In this document: positions 10,509 to 20,949 of the stretch, piece after piece
Numbering within the stretch: position 1 is the stretch's first letter
Layout: each line of letters opens with the position of its first letter
Source: Rostrohypoxylon terebratum
Lineage: Eukaryota > Ascomycota > Sordariomycetes > Xylariales > Hypoxylaceae
Reading direction: 5' to 3'
Length of the DNA stretch: 64,000 nt
Assembly (NCBI GenBank): GCA_022497145.1
Contig: MU385958.1
Location: forward strand, 1 to 64,000
The notes under the pieces: model-generated
Told to the model about the DNA's origin: nothing
Database searches by the model: none
The model's input: the letters and a program-made list of their open reading frames with translations, nothing else
Translations under genes and position numbers: made by a program

Positions 10509-12392
10509 TCACGCGGACGTCTTAACCCTCTTGAATAATATTTCCTTCGTCGGATCGGGGAAGGCGTCGGTGCCCATCTTTAAGTTGGCGTAACGCTCGG
10601 TCAGGCCGTCGGGCATCTTCATGTCGTAGTCGAGCAGGATGCGCGCGAGGATCAACTTGATCTCGTTGGCGGCAAAGAATCGGCCGGGGCACGAGTGTCG
10701 TCCATATCCGAAGTGCATGAAGTCCTTAGTGACGGTCACGAATTGGTGCTGCTCCTTGTTCTTGTATCCTAACAGATCCTCCGACGTGCCGTTGCGTAGG
10801 TTGAGGAATCGGCGGGGGTCGAATACCTGAATATGGTGTCAGTATTCAGATTACACAACTACAGGGTAAGTACTAGGTAGGGAGCTAGGAGTTCCTTACC
10901 TCAGGGTTGCGGTACACCTCAGGGTCTTGGACAGTCAGCGCGTGGGCAGTCTCGATCATGTAGCCTGCCGGTAAGTGGGTGCCGTCGCTGAGAGTAACCG
11001 GCTTGGCGACGTAGCGCTGGAATCGGATCATGCTTCCCGGGTTCACGCGTTGCGACTCCTTCATAACACTGTCCAGAAGCTTCATCTCGAAGAGGGCGTG
11101 GCTGGTCATGACGCCGCCGTTGGCTGCAAGGACTGTCTTGATTTCTTCCCGTAATTCTTCGACGACATCAGGCCTGACTACAAGATCATACAGGCTTTAA
11201 TAGTAGCATTAGTACCTAGGTTCGTTCGTTTGACATCCAGAACAAGAAATATGAACTTACATCATAGTAACAGTTAACGTCGTAGTGTGAATAGCGGCCA
11301 TACTCAAGTTCAACTGCGCTTCAGCAAGTCTATCATCAGAGATACCAAATTCGTCGACCTTGTTCAACATCCATTGCAAAGTGTCGTCTGGCATCTCCTG
11401 ACCGGCAGCCATAGCTGCACGTCGTTGCTCGATGACGGGACGGAGGAAAGCGTGTGCCTTCTTGCGCTCAGAGAATAGCTTGTCGACCTCAGGCGTGAAG
11501 TATCGGCCGAGCCAACGCCACCGCCTGCTCCACTGCTTTAGCTTGGTCACGGCATTGATGAAATCTAGGGTGTATCCAATGCTAGCTTTAAGGTAATCCT
11601 CTGATCGACATAGCTCTGGTCCGATGAAGATAGCGCCCGAGATCGTAGCCACTATCGTGAGCATCGTCTGGTACACCACTACGGGGCTCCACTCGTCGCT
11701 GGACTCCGGTAGGTGCTCGTGGATTGTGCGAACAGTCTCGTCCGATAGGCGCGGGTTAATGCGCACTTCATATTGTCTTAGTTTGATTCCCAAAGCGAGC
11801 TTAGGCACACAGCTGGCGGGGAAATATCTTACCTAAACTGCGAGTTAAGTCGCCGCGGACAACGTGGATGAGAAATTCAGTTAACTTAATGTCACCCATG
11901 CCGAGATGCTTTTGCTCGTTCATCTGTGTTTTGGCGTCAGTATATTTATCTGAAACCATCATGGAAGATTGTATCAGTTCGTACAATGTCAAAAGCCTTG
12001 TTGATGTCGATGACATCATCCGGAAGTTGTCTCACTTCTTCCATAAGACTTCGCGGCAAGACGATACGGTCGCCTATTCGGCATCATTAGCGTCTTTCTT
12101 CTCCGCCCTAGTTATATTCGTTGACGAGCGGAGTTTTCGTACCATCAAGTCCGGTTAACCTGAACGCCTTAGATCTAAATAGATCGTATCCCTTCTTGTA
12201 GAAATCATAACCGTTGGTGATAAATGCCTTCCTGCGCTTCTCCGCGTTTCCGACCTCTTCGCCTACGAGCGGTAATTTCGAAGATTCACTGCCTCCGACC
12301 AGTAGAGACGCGATGAATGCGGTGGCGAGGATCACGGCCACGGACGCCAGAACGGGCCCTCGCTCCTCGATCACTTTTGCGATAACGTCCAT
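10509..12392 (-). CDS. Cytochrome P450 monooxygenase
   Basis: Membrane-bound haem-thiolate monooxygenase of 515 aa. Six exons on the minus strand (12392-12143, 12073-11985, 11923-11833, 11765-11261, 11194-10900, 10826-10509) join without frame errors. An N-terminal anchor spans about residues 12-33. The I-helix region ends AAIHTTTLTVTM, the ExxR is ESQR (about 358-361), and the haem loop FGYGRHSCPGRFF puts the ligand Cys near 456. The sequence around the haem loop (FAANEIKLILARILLDYD) resembles ent-kaurene-oxidase/CYP503-like fungal P450s; this subfamily hint is inference. Such enzymes usually oxidise terpenoid or other lipophilic substrates. No terpene cyclase or other scaffold enzyme lies in the window. 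The neighbouring MFS gene may share its pathway. Confidence 0.9.
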
Positions 12393-14786
12393 CGCGATAC
12401 GCTGCTATCCGACCTATGCAGCTAAGTAGGTAGAAACAACTTAGGTACTTCAGACAACGAGAGAAGACCCGAAAGATTTGCGGGCGGTGTGGGATATGTA
12501 GTCTTTAACTAGTCACTACCCAGTTGCTACCTAGCCAATAGTATGTCACTCAATGCATCTTATGTACCCCAGTGACATGGGAAGGAATTCGACGAAGAAA
12601 ACAGTATTAAATCCAAATACGAAAACGAATACAGATCAGAGACTTCGAAAAGGTCTGGAGCCATCGAATCACATCAGCCGGCAAGGAAAGAGACGATACC
12701 TACCTAGGTCCCCTTGCTTCATCCATCCCTGGCCTTGGAAATTCTTCGGGTCAACGATAGAGTCCCACCGAGTCCGAATTTCTAAAAAAACGAAGAGGAT
12801 CCATTCGGTGATATTTTGCTTTTCTGCTGTACCGTATTGGTTCCTTCGCGGCTGATCTACGCCTAGATTTCCCTAGGCAGGCCTGCTGGCTTGAGTTGCC
12901 CCATGTGGGTAAATTCACTGCCCTTTGTGGATCGTAGGGTCTAGGCATCGCGACGTTATTTGCTTTTTGACCCTAATTAGTCTAGCTTCGAGAACGTGGA
13001 AGCGGCACGGTCCCATTGAATCAATAAGGAACGCTGCAATGGAACACGGGTCACTCAGGAGCCGAAATGCAAGTGTGGGAGAGTGGCTCAGCACAGACGA
13101 TCGACAGCACGGGACTTATTACTACTAGCTACTACAGAGAAATAAGTTTTCGATATCGACCTTCTAGAATACATGTGAATCATCCTACTATTCTGAGCTT
13201 TAGGCTGTTTTCTAAGCGTCTTGGGTGTTTCTTATTATGACGACTATCTGCTTACTTGGTAAGTAAATTGACTGCCACGTGTCGAGAATCATTCATCTTG
13301 AAGAATTCGATTTAGAAACACCTCTAGACAACCAAACCCCACAGTCACCCGCAATTCGACCAGAATCTGGAAAGCAGACTTCAAAACTCAGCCTTGACAT
13401 AGGTTACCTAGTCTCGGGCCAAGGCAATTGTGTGTGCATTAGAGCTTACGGGGAAACGGTCTAGCAAGGGTCGCGAAGCGAAGAGTCACTCGCTAGACGG
13501 ATAGGGTATTTTAACATGAGCCAATACCAAAGCCGAGAATTATAGGTAAGTCATATTATTATCATCTATTCAAAACTATGCCATTAAATCCGAGATGTGG
13601 CTTCTGGGAATTAGTAATAATCTAAGCTCGTGTATTTCACAGCCCTCCTTGAATCGAACCCATTGAACATTGAACGATTGCTCGCATGATCTCCACCCAC
13701 CGCAACCTATGCCTGCTTGATGGCGTGCGGGTCTTCTTGTCATCGTTCTAATAAACCAATCGCAGTCTACTATTAATCTCGGATAGTTATAATACCGATT
13801 AATAATAGTAGGGGGCTGGGTTGGCTTATCAAGCAGCCTGATGTCACATTCCATGATTGTGCCATGACCTCAGGCTTTTTAAAGGGTTGTGGCTATGACG
13901 GCCCTATACATATCACTGTACAATACCTACATACCTAGACTTTCCAGAGCCAAGGACAAAATGACAGAGCTGGTTTGCAAGCAGCAACAGACGGCAACCC
14001 GGTTGAGTCCGTACCGGGTACATACGTCATGTGCCTAGAGCAGGGTTTCCCGTTGAAATCGCGGTTTTGGTTGAAGTTCAAATCCTCAGCGTATTCAAAA
14101 ACCCATTGATTAATCTAACGCAATCAGCTTAGAGACTTTAGGATAAATTTGCGTCATCGATAACATCGTATTGTCCTACCTTATGATGAAATTTGGGTGT
14201 TGTGATTTAGTATATCCTACACATTCTGAACCTAGATGTCCTCAATTCCGATCTTCCATATCCGGAAACCTATGTCGCTGAGATGTACATAGCTCGATAG
14301 ACATGTATGTCTCTTGCCAGAGACGTAAAATGCATCATCATCTGTCCCTAGATGGTATTCCCCAAAAAATTGACAATCATGAGAAATTGAGTCCCGTAAT
14401 CCGTCCTACTTCTCAGCCAAAAGCCCAAGGTCATAGGAAAAAGCAACCCAGTCTATCAAAGCGAATGTGTTCCCTTCCCGGCTTTATATGAGTAAAATGA
14501 ACCCAGCTGCGATTTCTGAATCTTCGCGAAGCAGTCAGCTTGGCAGCTACTATCCAAGCTGAATCTAGATGACCAGAAAATTAAAGAAAAAAAAATTCGT
14601 TCATTCCTATCATGATACAGCTCGTACCTGGTAGTAGCTACCGGGTACCTCGATACTTAAAATTGCTCGACCCTTTGCAATGCTAAAATTGCATACCTAG
14701 GTCCTAGATAGGTAGGTAGGTTCTGGGTAAGCAGATAGCTTCTGCTAGGTAGAAATTTCATGATGACCGTCTTTCAGCATGACAGC
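12393..14786. other. Gene-free stretch upstream of the P450
   Basis: About 2.4 kb. The P450 promoter lies at its left end. I see scattered short ORFs with no family pattern, an inverted repeat (13767-13811), and TACCTAGG-type words near 14690-14725. No RNA gene was recognised by eye. Confidence 0.4.
13767..13811. repeat. Imperfect inverted repeat (hairpin-forming)
   Basis: Arms 13767-13782 (CTACTATTAATCTCGG) and 13794-13811 (ACCGATTAATAATAGTAG) are reverse complements apart from small insertions, around an 11-nt loop. Confidence 0.55.
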
Positions 14787-15761
14787 TTAAGTCCACGCCA
14801 AATAGGAAGCACCGGAAGAATACATAATAGAGTCCCTCCAGCTATCTAGATGCCACGTAAACCCTTGTTTCGTAATCTGTGATGTGCGCAATCGTATACA
14901 TAGATCCCTTTCCCTTCGGTAATCTAGAGTATCGATTGCAGCGATTATTTTTGGCGTCTTTTCAAACGTCGTCGGGAAGCTGATTGTGTTGCTGTTTTCA
15001 CTCTGTGGTTCATCCCAATGTCTCACATCACAGGTCTGGAACCTGCCGCCGGTAATCCCGTCTTGATCAGCAGGGTACGCTATCCAAGTAACACCTACGC
15101 TATGCGGGACAGTGCCAGCCCAGCTGTGTACATGGGTAAAGAAGCCGTCTCTATTGATATACAACGGAGACACCATAACACGACAATTTTCTTCCTTGCT
15201 CATATCCATGGAATTCAACCATGTAATGACATGAGGCGTGGATTTGAACAGCGTGGTAAAGTTGATCCGTTTGAAATGGTCTTGACGGGGCTGGCCACAA
15301 TCACAAGGTACTGTGTCCCGAGTGTTATAAGTACCTGTCTGTATGAGGTATTTGCAGTCCAAGCCCTTCTCTAAGTAGGTCATTGATGCGTAGTAAAGTT
15401 TTGTATCAGCCCAGCTGTGCAGTGAAGCCTTGAACCTCCGGATCATGGCTTCATCCGCAAAAGCTCGGATACGGATGTCAGCAAGATGACTCATATCCAG
15501 GGACGTTAAGCCTACAGCAATCTCAGGGACACGGTCGTACCTCGCGTGGTAATAAGCGTATGGATTGTGAATACTATTGGTGTCTATGTTCCCAACATGT
15601 AAAGAGTCAGCTAGAGGTTGGCTCTTTATACTGAGCTCTTCGCCATCCATTATCAATGATCTCTGTTGAACTTTGAAGTCGATATGGGAACCTGCGGCAT
15701 GAGGAGCTTGTTTGGCGTCTTCTTTGATCTCAAAGTCAAGCTTCGTCTTTGAAATGTTCAT
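14787..15761 (-). CDS. Triple H-type lectin domain protein
   Basis: Predicted carbohydrate-binding protein built from three H-type (Helix pomatia agglutinin-like) lectin repeats, roughly residues 70-131, 165-230 and 258-324 counted from the chosen start. Each repeat shows the family pattern of F or P-x-V/I core strands, a DMS/LD turn, an R-I/V strand, then F-x-x-H/L-x-SWA/R-D/G and a closing aromatic strand: SLHSWADTKLYYASMTY, FFTHVHSWAGTVPHSVGVTW and FTWHLDSWRDSIMYSSGASY. H-type lectins commonly bind GalNAc-type sugars. No signal peptide is visible, so it is probably cytosolic or released by a non-classical route. The start at 15761 gives 324 aa; a later ATG at 15650 is also possible, and an upstream exon cannot be excluded. 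A GATC array occupies its upstream region. Confidence 0.85.
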   Translation of the reverse strand: MNISKTKLDFEIKEDAKQAPHAAGSHIDFKVQQRSLIMDGEELSIKSQPLADSLHVGNIDTNSIHNPYAYYHARYDRVPEIAVGLTSLDMSHLADIRIRAFADEAMIRRFKASLHSWADTKLYYASMTYLEKGLDCKYLIQTGTYNTRDTVPCDCGQPRQDHFKRINFTTLFKSTPHVITWLNSMDMSKEENCRVMVSPLYINRDGFFTHVHSWAGTVPHSVGVTWIAYPADQDGITGGRFQTCDVRHWDEPQSENSNTISFPTTFEKTPKIIAAIDTLDYRRERDLCIRLRTSQITKQGFTWHLDSWRDSIMYSSGASYLAWT

Positions 15762-15850
15762 GTCACAAACCAACAACTTAACCACGCCAACAATCCGAGA
15801 AGCGGAGGAAGCTCGACCAATCACGGGTAAACTACGGCATTAATCAGTAT

Positions 15851-15947
15851 GATCTGGCTGACTCAACCATGATCAGCCTGATCAGTTGTAAATACTGATC
15901 AATACGATCTGGGTGATCCGGCTCTGATCAACCAGATCAACCAGATC
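15851..15947. promoter_or_regulatory. GATC array with 9-bp periodicity upstream of the lectin gene
   Basis: Nine GATC tetramers occur in 97 bp, at 15851, 15871, 15880, 15897, 15906, 15915, 15926, 15935 and 15944. Six of the eight spacings are exactly 9 bp. Several units extend to TGATCA or CAGATCAAC. It begins 90 bp before the lectin start codon, in the core promoter region, and could be an array of factor-binding sites or a degenerate minisatellite. Confidence 0.6.
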
Positions 15948-16054
15948 ACGATGGCCTCACATATAGAAAAAGAAGGGAAGGATGCCTATATAACCATAGC
16001 ATTTCTCATGTATCTAGTCATTCCTTTAGCTCACCAGCTATCAATCTAAGTCTA

Positions 16055-17819
16055 TTACTTCAACCGCATCGAACTAATAGAGAGAGGACTCCAAGCCTTT
16101 CTTACGAACAGACTACCTTTGATCTGATCTCTACGAGTACTGCTAACAAACAAGGAAACCCACGAATCACCCCGTATACCTAAGTACTTAGGTATAGGTT
16201 CGTAACAGTTCAGTTGTAGTAACTGTTTGATATCAGGCCTATTACAGCTTGAGATCGCCCATTTAACTCGAGGTAGAGAGAAGGAATGATCGACAATGAA
16301 TTTAAGGAGTCCCGGTAGTCCCTCCATACATTCATCGAGCGCGTTAATGATGATGTATACTCCCGACAAACTTGTGTCACATAGCATGTCCTTGAAAATC
16401 TTCGAGAGGGCAAAGAAAGCGTTCTCATCCATGAACAACTTTGAGCCTGCGACGTCGTATGATTCTAACAAGTGTGGGAGGAGCGATTTCTCTTGAACGG
16501 CGAGTCGATATATAAGGCCTCTTAGTAGAACTTGAGCATTGTTGCAATTCGAATTCTTACTCTCACAGAAGAAGTAGGAGAGTGCTGTAGATTGCGGTGA
16601 CTTCTGATGCAATTCATCGATAATCTTTACCAATAGCATGGTCTTCCTCTCTCCTGGTTTGCCTTCAATCCATAGTATTCTGGACTGGTCGTTATCACGC
16701 CATTGCTGGAAGTCTTCATGTTCAAGTATCCAGTTGGACGAATCTCGGTATTGTCTTCCACCCGTGTGCTCTATACGTGTTTTGTCATCGCTGGGATCAG
16801 TAACTCGCAAGTCCCTCAAGCACTGGTTGTTCTTCTCCCTTTGCCGTATTTGTTCCTGTGATGACGTCTGTTGGGTGGTCTCACATAGAATTGAACAAAC
16901 TATCTCTGAGTTTTCAACAAGCCTGCCGAGACGGCTGGTGATCTCAGTTTCGTTCAATGTGTTGATATCTTGCTTGATGTCTCTCTCTGCACTCTTGATA
17001 GATTCTAGTGTGCGTTCCCAGTCATCAAGCTTTACCACGTCTCTCAGACAGGCAATAAATTTGCTTCTGTAGTATAGACATGCGCTCCCCATCTGATACG
17101 CAAGGAGATCTTTGTAGAGGTCGGTAAGATGAATCTCCAAATGGTATCCTAATGCCGCAGAGATCCCACTTCTATTTTCTTCGAGGACAGGCGATAAGTT
17201 CCAGTACCATTCCATCCTGGAAAGAACGTATGCGATACCGTCGCGGTTCGAAATTGCTTCATTCAATGGGTTCGACAATATCTTTGAAGGTGTTACCATG
17301 GTTCAACAGTAATATACCTAAAGATACACTTTTGACAATACTTACCTCTAAAGCGAAACAGACACCAGTCCATACAACTGCAGCTTGTGGAACTGATATT
17401 ATTGCTCCATTGACCAGATCTCTGACTTTACTTACAATATCTATCACCCCTTGAAGATTCCGTTTTGCGGAGGTCACCTTTTCGGTTTTCCTTAAGCCAG
17501 CCCTGACTAGTTGCACCATCTGGGATTGTCTTTCATATGAGCATGTTTGGTTTATAGCAAACTTTGGTAAAACTTCATTCGTTGTATTGAAATTCTCTGA
17601 TCCAAATTCTCGGAATAGGAGTTCTTCATATGCAAGTACCAGCTTCGGTTGCTCTTTTTTGAGCTTTTGGTACGCGTTATCCCAAAGCCGTGCTTGTAGC
17701 GGTGATTGCAACGTGGGCACCCGGATGGAGTCCATTTCAATTGCATTAGATGGAGGTCTTCTATGTCTTCTGCCATTGGCTTGGAATATCAGAAAGCGCC
17801 AAGATTGTCGAAATGGCAT
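16055..17819 (-). pseudogene. NWD-type NACHT NLR, damaged P-loop and truncated
   Basis: Two exons (17819-17346 and 17281-16055, 64-nt intron) join to an open frame of 566 aa. The N-terminus is the NWD NACHT-NTPase N-terminal domain (LWDNAYQKLKKEQPKLVLAY; later GIAYVLSRMEWYWNLS). A NACHT domain follows (HEDFQQWRDNDQSRILWIEGKPG). Key residues are lost: Walker A reads GKPGERKT instead of GKPGxGKT (plus-strand 16641-16664), Walker B reads YIIINALDEC instead of hhhDALDEC (about 16331-16356), and the usual SSRNRPDI reads SSCNRPDI. Each of the three (G to R, D to N, R to C) is explained by a C-to-T or G-to-A transition. The frame ends soon after the NACHT domain with no WD40 or ankyrin repeats. I call it a probable pseudogene; it might still be expressed as an inactive NLR. 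Confidence 0.72.
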
Positions 17820-20505
17820 TTATACGAGGACAGCATCTGTAAGGACAGCATATATAAATTGATAGGTACGTTGAATGAGTCGAAAGGACATTTTCAAATA
17901 TAAGAACCAGGAAGACGGAGGCGGTGATCCCTTGGATAGGGGGATCAAAACGAACTGTGGATAATTAGGTACATCACATATGGCTGTGTTGTAGGCTTGA
18001 CAAAACGTCACAAGGCAGATTCAGTAGACTTATAGATACTAGTTAGGTAAACATGTTCCGCAGGAAGGTATGAAGTGCCCTAAATTTGGGAACATGGTAA
18101 CGGTACATACCTACTCTGTACCTATACATAACCCTTCTGAGCCCCCCTTGAAGCTGCATGAGGCCATCACGGTCTCCCATAGGCAAAGCTCGGAACTTGC
18201 CAGATTCTTAACTGGCTCTGGCATCACCTTTAGCCGCTGGCCGTCTGTGGCCAAGGAGAATGCCTCTGACAATATCACACAGATAAGGTAATGATTGGAT
18301 AGTAGTTACCTGTATGTGCCGTATGTAATATAAATTTCAGCTGTGGTGCGCCTGTTGCATGCTAGAGTCTTCCATATGAGCATGAGGGATAGACTTAACG
18401 ATACCTACCTAAGTACATGATACCTTACCCCTTAACCACCGACCTAGGTACCCACCGAGAGAGCTATCTGCGGTATGTGCAGTAGGTAGATAAACACCAT
18501 TCAATACCCATTCCAACAATGCCTAGTGTGATAGGGGATGTTATTGAAACCTTACGGTGCGCAGAATACTCAAAATCCCTAAACTACAGAACAAACAGTG
18601 CCGTGGGTGATAGTTCTATTCGGGTATTAACACATTTCCAACAATGTCCCCCATAATTCATAAGCGGTTTCACGACATTAAGCGTTATAGTTATGATATC
18701 TTTAGTCACTAATCAAGGGATGATTTTCACGTAAATTTGAAAAACGACATCTCGTGTCCACGCTTACAAAATAACACCCCGATAACGGCTTGAAAAAATC
18801 GTCTTTCTCTACAGCTATAAACTAACGAATATAATGTACCTGGTTTACATCGTCAAGAAGCCTTTTACGGGATCAATTCGAAGATATAAGTTAATTTGAT
18901 TCGGAGCTGGAGATTGTAGCCGCTATCAAGTTGTTTTAAGATGTAAACTTCAAATAGTACTCATCGCACTGTTTTATTGTTTCAGCGGGCTTGTCCTAAA
19001 GACTTGGAAACGGCTTTTTCTAGAGGCTTAAGGGAGTACACTTCTCTGATACAGCTTTCTTCTTTGGAATGGCTACACGATATCACCTGGCAGGTAACCA
19101 GCTTATCCTCACCTTCTCACTCGTCCCCACGCGCTCAGACCTTCGACGGTCCAGCCCGTCTAAAGACACAACATCTATCTTGTCTAGGCGGAGGCCGAGA
19201 AGCTAATGTATTCAACGCTGCTGTGTGCTAGTCACGGAGCAGACCAGTATTCCCATTAATCCCGCATAGTACCACAGTTGAGTCAGGTCAGGTTAGGGCT
19301 TATCCGCCTGGGCTTTGGTCGTGGGTACCCATAGGTAGGTACCCACGAAAACCCATGGCTCTACCTATATAGTATAGGTACCTGAATGTGTTTTTTTTTA
19401 TTTATTTCATAGGTACCTATAGGTTACTTGGAGAACCCTTATGTACATATAGAACCTTTTACGTCACTCTTATACAAGAAATCTGTGCATTATAAAGCTA
19501 TTCCCATATATCTCTCTACTTGAACACGCCTAAACTACTTAGTTAACGCGTACCTCAACGCGTCAAGACTTCTAACGTGGGTACCTGTGGATACTTACAG
19601 GTCTCATCCATGGATGGGTCGTGGGTCGTGGGTTGAAGAGCAGAAACCTAAACCCGCCGATCATGGAATACACAATCGTAGAATTCATCATGTCCTTCTT
19701 TTATCCTCCATGTGGGTATGTTACTGTTGTACCTATTAAGTCAAATGACCTACAGTGTCGTGCACAGCGGCGGTTTTTTTCTTGGCTTATTTACTCCTTG
19801 GACGTGAAAAGCTTTTGCGAAATCATGGTTAGCAATTAATTGCTTGTCTACCATAGCGGGAAATACTGTAGCCTATGCAGGCTGTTCAAAGCTACGTGGT
19901 TTGTCTTTTAGATTGAGTGTTGCGAATTTGTGAGCTGACATATCTCCGACATAAACCTCCAATGGAAACGATCGCGCCAATAGAAAAGCCAATGGGAGCT
20001 TCAGTCACACAATAATGAGGACACACAGGTGTTTACCGAGATTGGGCTGCGTTCCAGTAGACGCAGTGCATAGCTATTTGCTGCCTAGGCAGATATATCG
20101 GCACCGCGCTTCCATTAGGAAAACAGGCAGCAACTGCCACGTCTCCAGAGGTTAATCCATATGCGAATTTTGGTGTCATCTTTATCATTTTGAATATCAT
20201 TACGGCGTCGAGGATTTGGTGTGTTTATTAAAGAGATAACCTAGGTTACTTGTTGCTGTGCGAGATGCCATATACAAATTCAAGTATTGTAGCAATCACT
20301 ACCCGATTTCCCACCAAAGCGCAGAGCTAGTATCAGAAGGTCGAGTAGACACTGCATAAACGTTGAATTACCTACGCAAGGATCTGGCGCCAGCGCGTAG
20401 GTGAATTCAATTCCAAAGACTTCACATAGATAGGTCGGCATTGCTCCCATATAGCAATAAACCATTGTCTCAAGAGCCGTATAATCTGAGAGAATTATCA
20501 TATCG
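17820..20505. other. Gene-free AT-rich stretch between NLR and HET relics
   Basis: About 2.7 kb with no supportable gene. It has many in-frame stops in all frames, AT-rich tracts (18540-18960), repeated GGTACC/TAGGTA words and one inverted repeat (19321-19346). Decayed coding or repeat DNA is possible but not demonstrable by eye. Confidence 0.4.
19321..19346. repeat. Inverted repeat with 9-bp perfect arms
   Basis: GTGGGTACC (19321-19329) and GGTACCCAC (19338-19346) are exact reverse complements around an 8-nt loop. Further GGTACC copies lie within 100 bp. Confidence 0.5.
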
Positions 20506-20935
20506 ATGAAACCTCAAGTTGGAGCCTTCGCGTGCAGCCTTTGTATCGAGGCACCAATTCTCCCGGAGAGTCGAGGCGAATATCTCGACGAGTGTTTCCA
20601 TCATGACAACCCTGGTGATGTGATGAATAAATACAGTCTTCCAAGGATTCCTCATCCCAATTCCACCGTTTTGATCGGCAGTGGAAGTGACTCTGCCACG
20701 CTATCGTATACTTGGGGTGACCCTAATGTTACTAAGGTTATTCTCATCGGGGATAGAAAGGTAGGCAAAATCGCGTAAAAATCTCGCCGAAGAGTTGCGC
20801 GTCTTTCTTCGACTTAGTTAGTTCTGCTTTATACACTATGGCCTTTGGGTAGATGATCTGTAAATCAACCAGGAAGACGAGGCCGAGCGGGACGCGCGCT
20901 GGGGGATCACCACTGGGAAGACGCTTACGATAAGT
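20506..20935 (+). pseudogene. HET-domain relic
   Basis: A decayed heterokaryon-incompatibility (HET) domain. The first part is open from 20506 and contains ATLSYTWGDPNVTKVILIGDR, the hallmark HET block 1. After a frame change near 20760-20780 the reading continues as NLAEELRVFLRL and then LWVDDL-stop-INQEDEAERDAR, corresponding to the conserved WVDALCINQED block. In-frame stops lie at 20819-20821 (TAG) and 20861-20863 (TAA). The rest of the domain and any C-terminal region are missing. HET proteins trigger allorecognition cell death; this copy cannot encode a complete one. Confidence 0.78.
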
Positions 20936-20949
20936 ATCTCAGGTTTAAG

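Noticed and set aside
14038..14105. tRNA-like B-box (GTTCAAATC) region
   Set aside because: I could not find a matching acceptor stem or anticodon arm. A tRNA scan would be decisive.
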